A DNA stretch of 29,227 nt from a virus. This document shows positions 26,554 through 29,227 of the stretch, piece by piece. The notes under the pieces were generated by a model, which was given only the letters and a program-made list of their open reading frames with translations, was not told where the DNA came from and searched no databases. The stretch is taken from IMG/VR virus record IMGVR_UViG_3300021959_000276, positions 1 through 29,227 of that record. The stretch is one strand, 5' to 3'. How positions within the stretch are numbered: the first letter of the stretch is position 1; the number at the start of each line of letters is the position of its first letter. Position numbers and translations under genes: made by a program.

Positions 26554-26829
26554 ATGATGGACAGTACATTAACATTAAATGGAGAGTCAATTACTATTGG
26601 AGATACTACACAGTCTGACAATGTAAACTCTCCTGATCACTACAACTTTGCTGGCATAGAATGCATTGACGCTATACGTGCAGCAACAGGACAAGATGGA
26701 TTTGCATACTACCTACAAGGTAACATTATGAAATACCTGTGGCGGTATCGTTACAAGAATGGCATTGAGGATTTACAGAAAGCTCAGTGGTATCTCAACC
26801 AATTGATTGAAGAAGAAGATGCAGGTTAG
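26554..26829 (+). CDS. DUF3310 protein (T7 gp1.7-like)
   Basis: The 91-residue protein shows the DUF3310 signature: VNSPDHYNFAGIECIDAIRA, then a Gln-Gly-Asn-Ile-Met-Lys-Tyr-Leu-Trp-Arg-Tyr segment, and DLQKAQWYLNQLI. T7 gp1.7, a larger protein of this group, is reported to act as a nucleoside monophosphate kinase; this short form may share only the helical core. It lies among the nucleotide-metabolism and recombination genes. AAGGAG precedes the ATG. Confidence 0.85.
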   Translation: MMDSTLTLNGESITIGDTTQSDNVNSPDHYNFAGIECIDAIRAATGQDGFAYYLQGNIMKYLWRYRYKNGIEDLQKAQWYLNQLIEEEDAG

Positions 26830-26977
26830 ACTTTACATAACCCTTGAGGTGGATGAAGACGAGTACCCCACACCTGCTGATGGGCAAATCGGAAGTGAGA
26901 TAGAACAATCGTTACATGAATACCTCTATGACATAGATGGTATAGACATTAAATCAATTAAAACAATATCGGAGTAA
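26819..26977 (+). CDS. 52-residue conserved small protein, unknown
   Basis: ATG at 26819 overlaps the end of the DUF3310 gene by 11 nt. The product (MQVRLYITLEVDEDEYPTPA, then DGQIGSEIEQSLHEYLYDID) has a strand, an acidic loop and a helix. The EVDEDEYP.P.DG pattern recurs in small phage genes. It comes directly before the ribonucleotide reductase, but no functional link is known. Confidence 0.65.
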   Translation: MQVRLYITLEVDEDEYPTPADGQIGSEIEQSLHEYLYDIDGIDIKSIKTISE

Positions 26978-26981
26978 GCAT

Positions 26982-28889
26982 ATGGATAATTATATACCAA
27001 CAGACTACCAAGGATTTATACACAAGTCACGTTATGCTAGGTGGTTAGACACAGAGAAACGTAGAGAGTCATGGTCAGAAACAGTAGACCGATACATGGA
27101 AAATGTAGTTGCACCAACTCTTGATTCAAACAACCCTAACATAGGAGATGAAATACAAGATGCTATACTTAACCTAGAGGTCATGCCTAGTATGAGAGCC
27201 ATGATGACCGCTGGCCCTGCCTTAGAGCGTGACAACACTTCTGGTTACAACTGCAGCTACCTAGCCGTAGATGACCCTAAGTCCTTCGATGAGGCTATGT
27301 TCATCCTGTTGTGTGGTACTGGTGTTGGGTTCAGTGTTGAGAGGCAGTTTATTACCAAGCTCCCTGAAGTTCCTGAGTTGTTCTACAGTGATACTACTGT
27401 CGTTGTTAAGGATAGTAAAGAGGGTTGGGCTAAAGGGTTCAGACAAGTGCTTGCTCTCTTATGGGCTGGAGAGATACCTCAGTGGGATGTATCTCGCATA
27501 CGTCCTGCAGGCGCAAGACTAAAGACCTTTGGTGGTAGAGCCAGTGGCCCTGCACCTTTAGTCGATCTGTTTAACTTTGCTATTACTACCTTCAAGAATG
27601 CACAAGGACGTAAGCTAAATAGTATTGAGTGTCACGATCTTATGTGTAAAATTGGTGAGGTAGTTGTAGTGGGTGGTGTACGTAGGTCAGCTATGATTAG
27701 CTTGTCTAACTTATCTGATGATCGTATGCGTCATGCTAAGTCAGGACAGTGGTGGGATAATGCATCACATAGAGCGTTGGCAAACAATAGTGTTTGTTAT
27801 ACAGAAAAGCCAGATTCAGAAACATTTATGCGTGAGTGGCTGGCATTAGTAGAAAGCAAGTCAGGAGAACGAGGTGTATTCAATAGGAAAGCTAGTCAGA
27901 ACCAAGCTGCTAAGTATGGTAGGCGTGATCCTAACCACGAGTTCGGAACTAATCCATGCAGCGAAATCATACTTAGGCCGTATCAGTTCTGCAATCTTAC
28001 AGAGGTTGTGGTACGAGCCACTGACACGCTTGAAGACTTGGAGCGAAAGGTCAGATGTGCCACAATACTTGGGACAATCCAAAGCGCATTTACAAAGTTC
28101 CCATACTTGCGAAAGGTGTGGCAGCGAAATACAGAAGAAGAACGATTGCTCGGTGTGTCTCTCACAGGGATAATGGATAATCCACTAATGACCACGGCTA
28201 ACACAAAACTGGAGAAAACACTTGAAACATTACGTGAACATGCTGTTGCTACTAATAATACTTGGGCTGTTCGTTTGGGTATTCCAGCCTCGACAGCCAT
28301 CACCTGTGTTAAACCATCTGGAACAGTCTCCCAACTTGTTGATTCAGCCTCTGGAATCCATGCTAGACATTCAGACTACTATATTAGAACCGTCAGAGGT
28401 GACAACAAAGACCCCTTGACTAAGTTCATGGCAGATCAAGGCGTACCTAATGAGCCTGATGTAATGAAGCCTGATGCTACTACAGTGTTCAGCTTCCCTG
28501 TTAAGTCACCACACAAGTCAGTGACACGCAACGATCTGTCAGCTATTGAACAGCTTGAGACATGGCTAGTGTATCAACGATCATGGTGTGAACACAAGCC
28601 AAGCATAACCTGCACTGTACGAGATGATGAGTGGATGTCAGTAGGTGCATTTGTATATGAACACTTTGATGAGATGTCAGGTGTGTCATTTTTGCCACAC
28701 TCAGATCATACATATCAGCAAGCACCCTATCAAGAGGTTGGCAAACATGATTACAATATGTTATTGTCAGTTATGCCTGATCGAATTGATTGGGCTGGGC
28801 TGTCTGAGTACGAGAAAGACGATAACACTGTTGCAATGCAAACTATGGCTTGCTCTGGTGACGTATGTGAAGTAGTAGACTTAGTATAA
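26982..28889 (+). CDS. nrdJ: Class II ribonucleoside-triphosphate reductase, B12-dependent, monomeric
   Basis: The 635-residue protein fits the monomeric adenosylcobalamin-dependent RNR of Lactobacillus leichmannii type. C91 (GYNCSYLAV) and C337 (YQFCNL) would be the redox pair, and C326 (NPCSEI) the thiyl radical cysteine, with E328. C326 and C337 are 11 residues apart, the same spacing as C408 and C419 in the L. leichmannii enzyme. The C-terminal pair (MACSGDVC) has the matching 5-residue spacing. CGTGVGFSVE near 110-120 and the substrate-binding PSGTVSQLVDSASG region are present. It converts NTPs to dNTPs and needs cobalamin from host or environment. Confidence 0.92.
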   Translation: MDNYIPTDYQGFIHKSRYARWLDTEKRRESWSETVDRYMENVVAPTLDSNNPNIGDEIQDAILNLEVMPSMRAMMTAGPALERDNTSGYNCSYLAVDDPKSFDEAMFILLCGTGVGFSVERQFITKLPEVPELFYSDTTVVVKDSKEGWAKGFRQVLALLWAGEIPQWDVSRIRPAGARLKTFGGRASGPAPLVDLFNFAITTFKNAQGRKLNSIECHDLMCKIGEVVVVGGVRRSAMISLSNLSDDRMRHAKSGQWWDNASHRALANNSVCYTEKPDSETFMREWLALVESKSGERGVFNRKASQNQAAKYGRRDPNHEFGTNPCSEIILRPYQFCNLTEVVVRATDTLEDLERKVRCATILGTIQSAFTKFPYLRKVWQRNTEEERLLGVSLTGIMDNPLMTTANTKLEKTLETLREHAVATNNTWAVRLGIPASTAITCVKPSGTVSQLVDSASGIHARHSDYYIRTVRGDNKDPLTKFMADQGVPNEPDVMKPDATTVFSFPVKSPHKSVTRNDLSAIEQLETWLVYQRSWCEHKPSITCTVRDDEWMSVGAFVYEHFDEMSGVSFLPHSDHTYQQAPYQEVGKHDYNMLLSVMPDRIDWAGLSEYEKDDNTVAMQTMACSGDVCEVVDLV

Positions 28890-28901
28890 GGAGATATAAA
28901 C

Positions 28902-29087
28902 ATGGCTACCGTCACCATAGGTGAAACAGAATACGATACAGATAACTTTACTGAGGAACAAAACAAATTCCTTGGTGAGTTATCCTACTGTAATAAACTA
29001 GTTACACAACTGAAGTATCAGCTTGCCAGCTTGAATGTTACTAATGACATTCTTATTGACAAGATAAAGAAATCACTAGAAACCTAA
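28902..29087 (+). CDS. Small DUF6447-like protein
   Basis: The 61-residue acidic protein begins MATVTIGETEYDTDNFTEEQ and continues as a helix with the polar-hydrophobic pattern of a coiled coil (NKLVTQLKYQLASLNVTNDI), ending KIKKSLET. The layout (short N-terminal strand pair plus helix) resembles what I recall of DUF6447 proteins of marine phages, unverified. AAGGAG precedes the ATG. Confidence 0.65.
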   Translation: MATVTIGETEYDTDNFTEEQNKFLGELSYCNKLVTQLKYQLASLNVTNDILIDKIKKSLET

Positions 29088-29106
29088 ACAGAATCGGAGT
29101 ATTCTT

Positions 29107-29227
29107 ATGCAGAGAACAAAATCTTACAGAGAAGGAACAGAAGCAGAGCAAGAGTTTATTGCACTACGAGGTGATAATGTTCTGCGTGAAGCTAACTGGA
29201 ATGAAAACGTTAATGAACATTGGGATG
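29107..29227 (+). CDS. N-terminus of a gene cut by the right edge, possibly a nuclease
   Basis: The ATG at 29107, with GGAG upstream, opens a frame to the window end: MQRTKSYREGTEAEQEFIAL, then RGDNVLREANWNENVNEH. The start with a conserved Glu helix and the EH-W-D end recall the first half of PD-(D/E)XK nucleases found in marine phages, but catalytic residues lie outside the window. Partial; identity is a guess. Confidence 0.5.
   Translation, partial: MQRTKSYREGTEAEQEFIALRGDNVLREANWNENVNEHWD

Overview
The window is a segment of a tailed, probably short-tailed (podovirus-like) marine bacteriophage genome that most likely infects an alphaproteobacterium. The support is a TerS/TerL/portal packaging set, an M15 endolysin with a GTA-type holin, a family-A DNA polymerase carrying a DnaJ-type zinc insertion, split primase and helicase, ThyX, a monomeric B12-dependent ribonucleotide reductase, a T7-type endonuclease I and a DUF3310 protein. 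That replication set resembles SAR116 podovirus HMO-2011 and its relatives (comparison from memory, not from a search). A DUF1127 gene also points to an alphaproteobacterial host.

Layout: positions 1-9733 are a leftward (minus-strand) late operon. In transcription order it holds small basic proteins, a conserved unknown, putative virion proteins, a DUF1127 microprotein, more basic proteins, a Cys-rich 24-residue microprotein, small membrane proteins, holin, M15 endolysin, TerS, TerL and the start of the portal gene, which runs off the left edge. Positions 9734-10794 are a divergent non-coding region of about 1.06 kb with promoters, direct repeats and an unusually dense array of short perfect hairpins, several with 3-nt loops. 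Positions 10795 to the end are a rightward operon. It starts with small unknown early genes (10795-16238), then a DUF932 protein, a tyrosine integrase and the replication, recombination and nucleotide-metabolism module: primase, helicase, GIY-YIG protein, ThyX, PolA, SSB-like candidate, Cas4/RecB-like nuclease, endonuclease I, DUF3310 protein and RNR. It ends in a gene cut by the right edge.

The least ordinary content lies at 9.8-14.2 kb. A 22-bp element (palindrome CCCCAACGTTGGGG with CTAA directly repeated on both flanks) occurs five times without a mismatch, always in the same orientation. Two copies are intergenic and three lie inside different small genes, always in the frame that reads TNPNVGAN. 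Three early genes are preceded by promoter-overlapping hairpins whose arms differ while pairing and the core (ACTTGA ... TGAAAGT) are kept. The intergenic region carries at least six hairpins with stems of 6 bp or more and exactly 3-nt loops. Together these suggest a dedicated regulatory or replication-control system built on palindromes, acting on the early region of a phage that has an integrase but no visible repressor. No tRNA, CRISPR array, insertion sequence or phage RNA polymerase was found.
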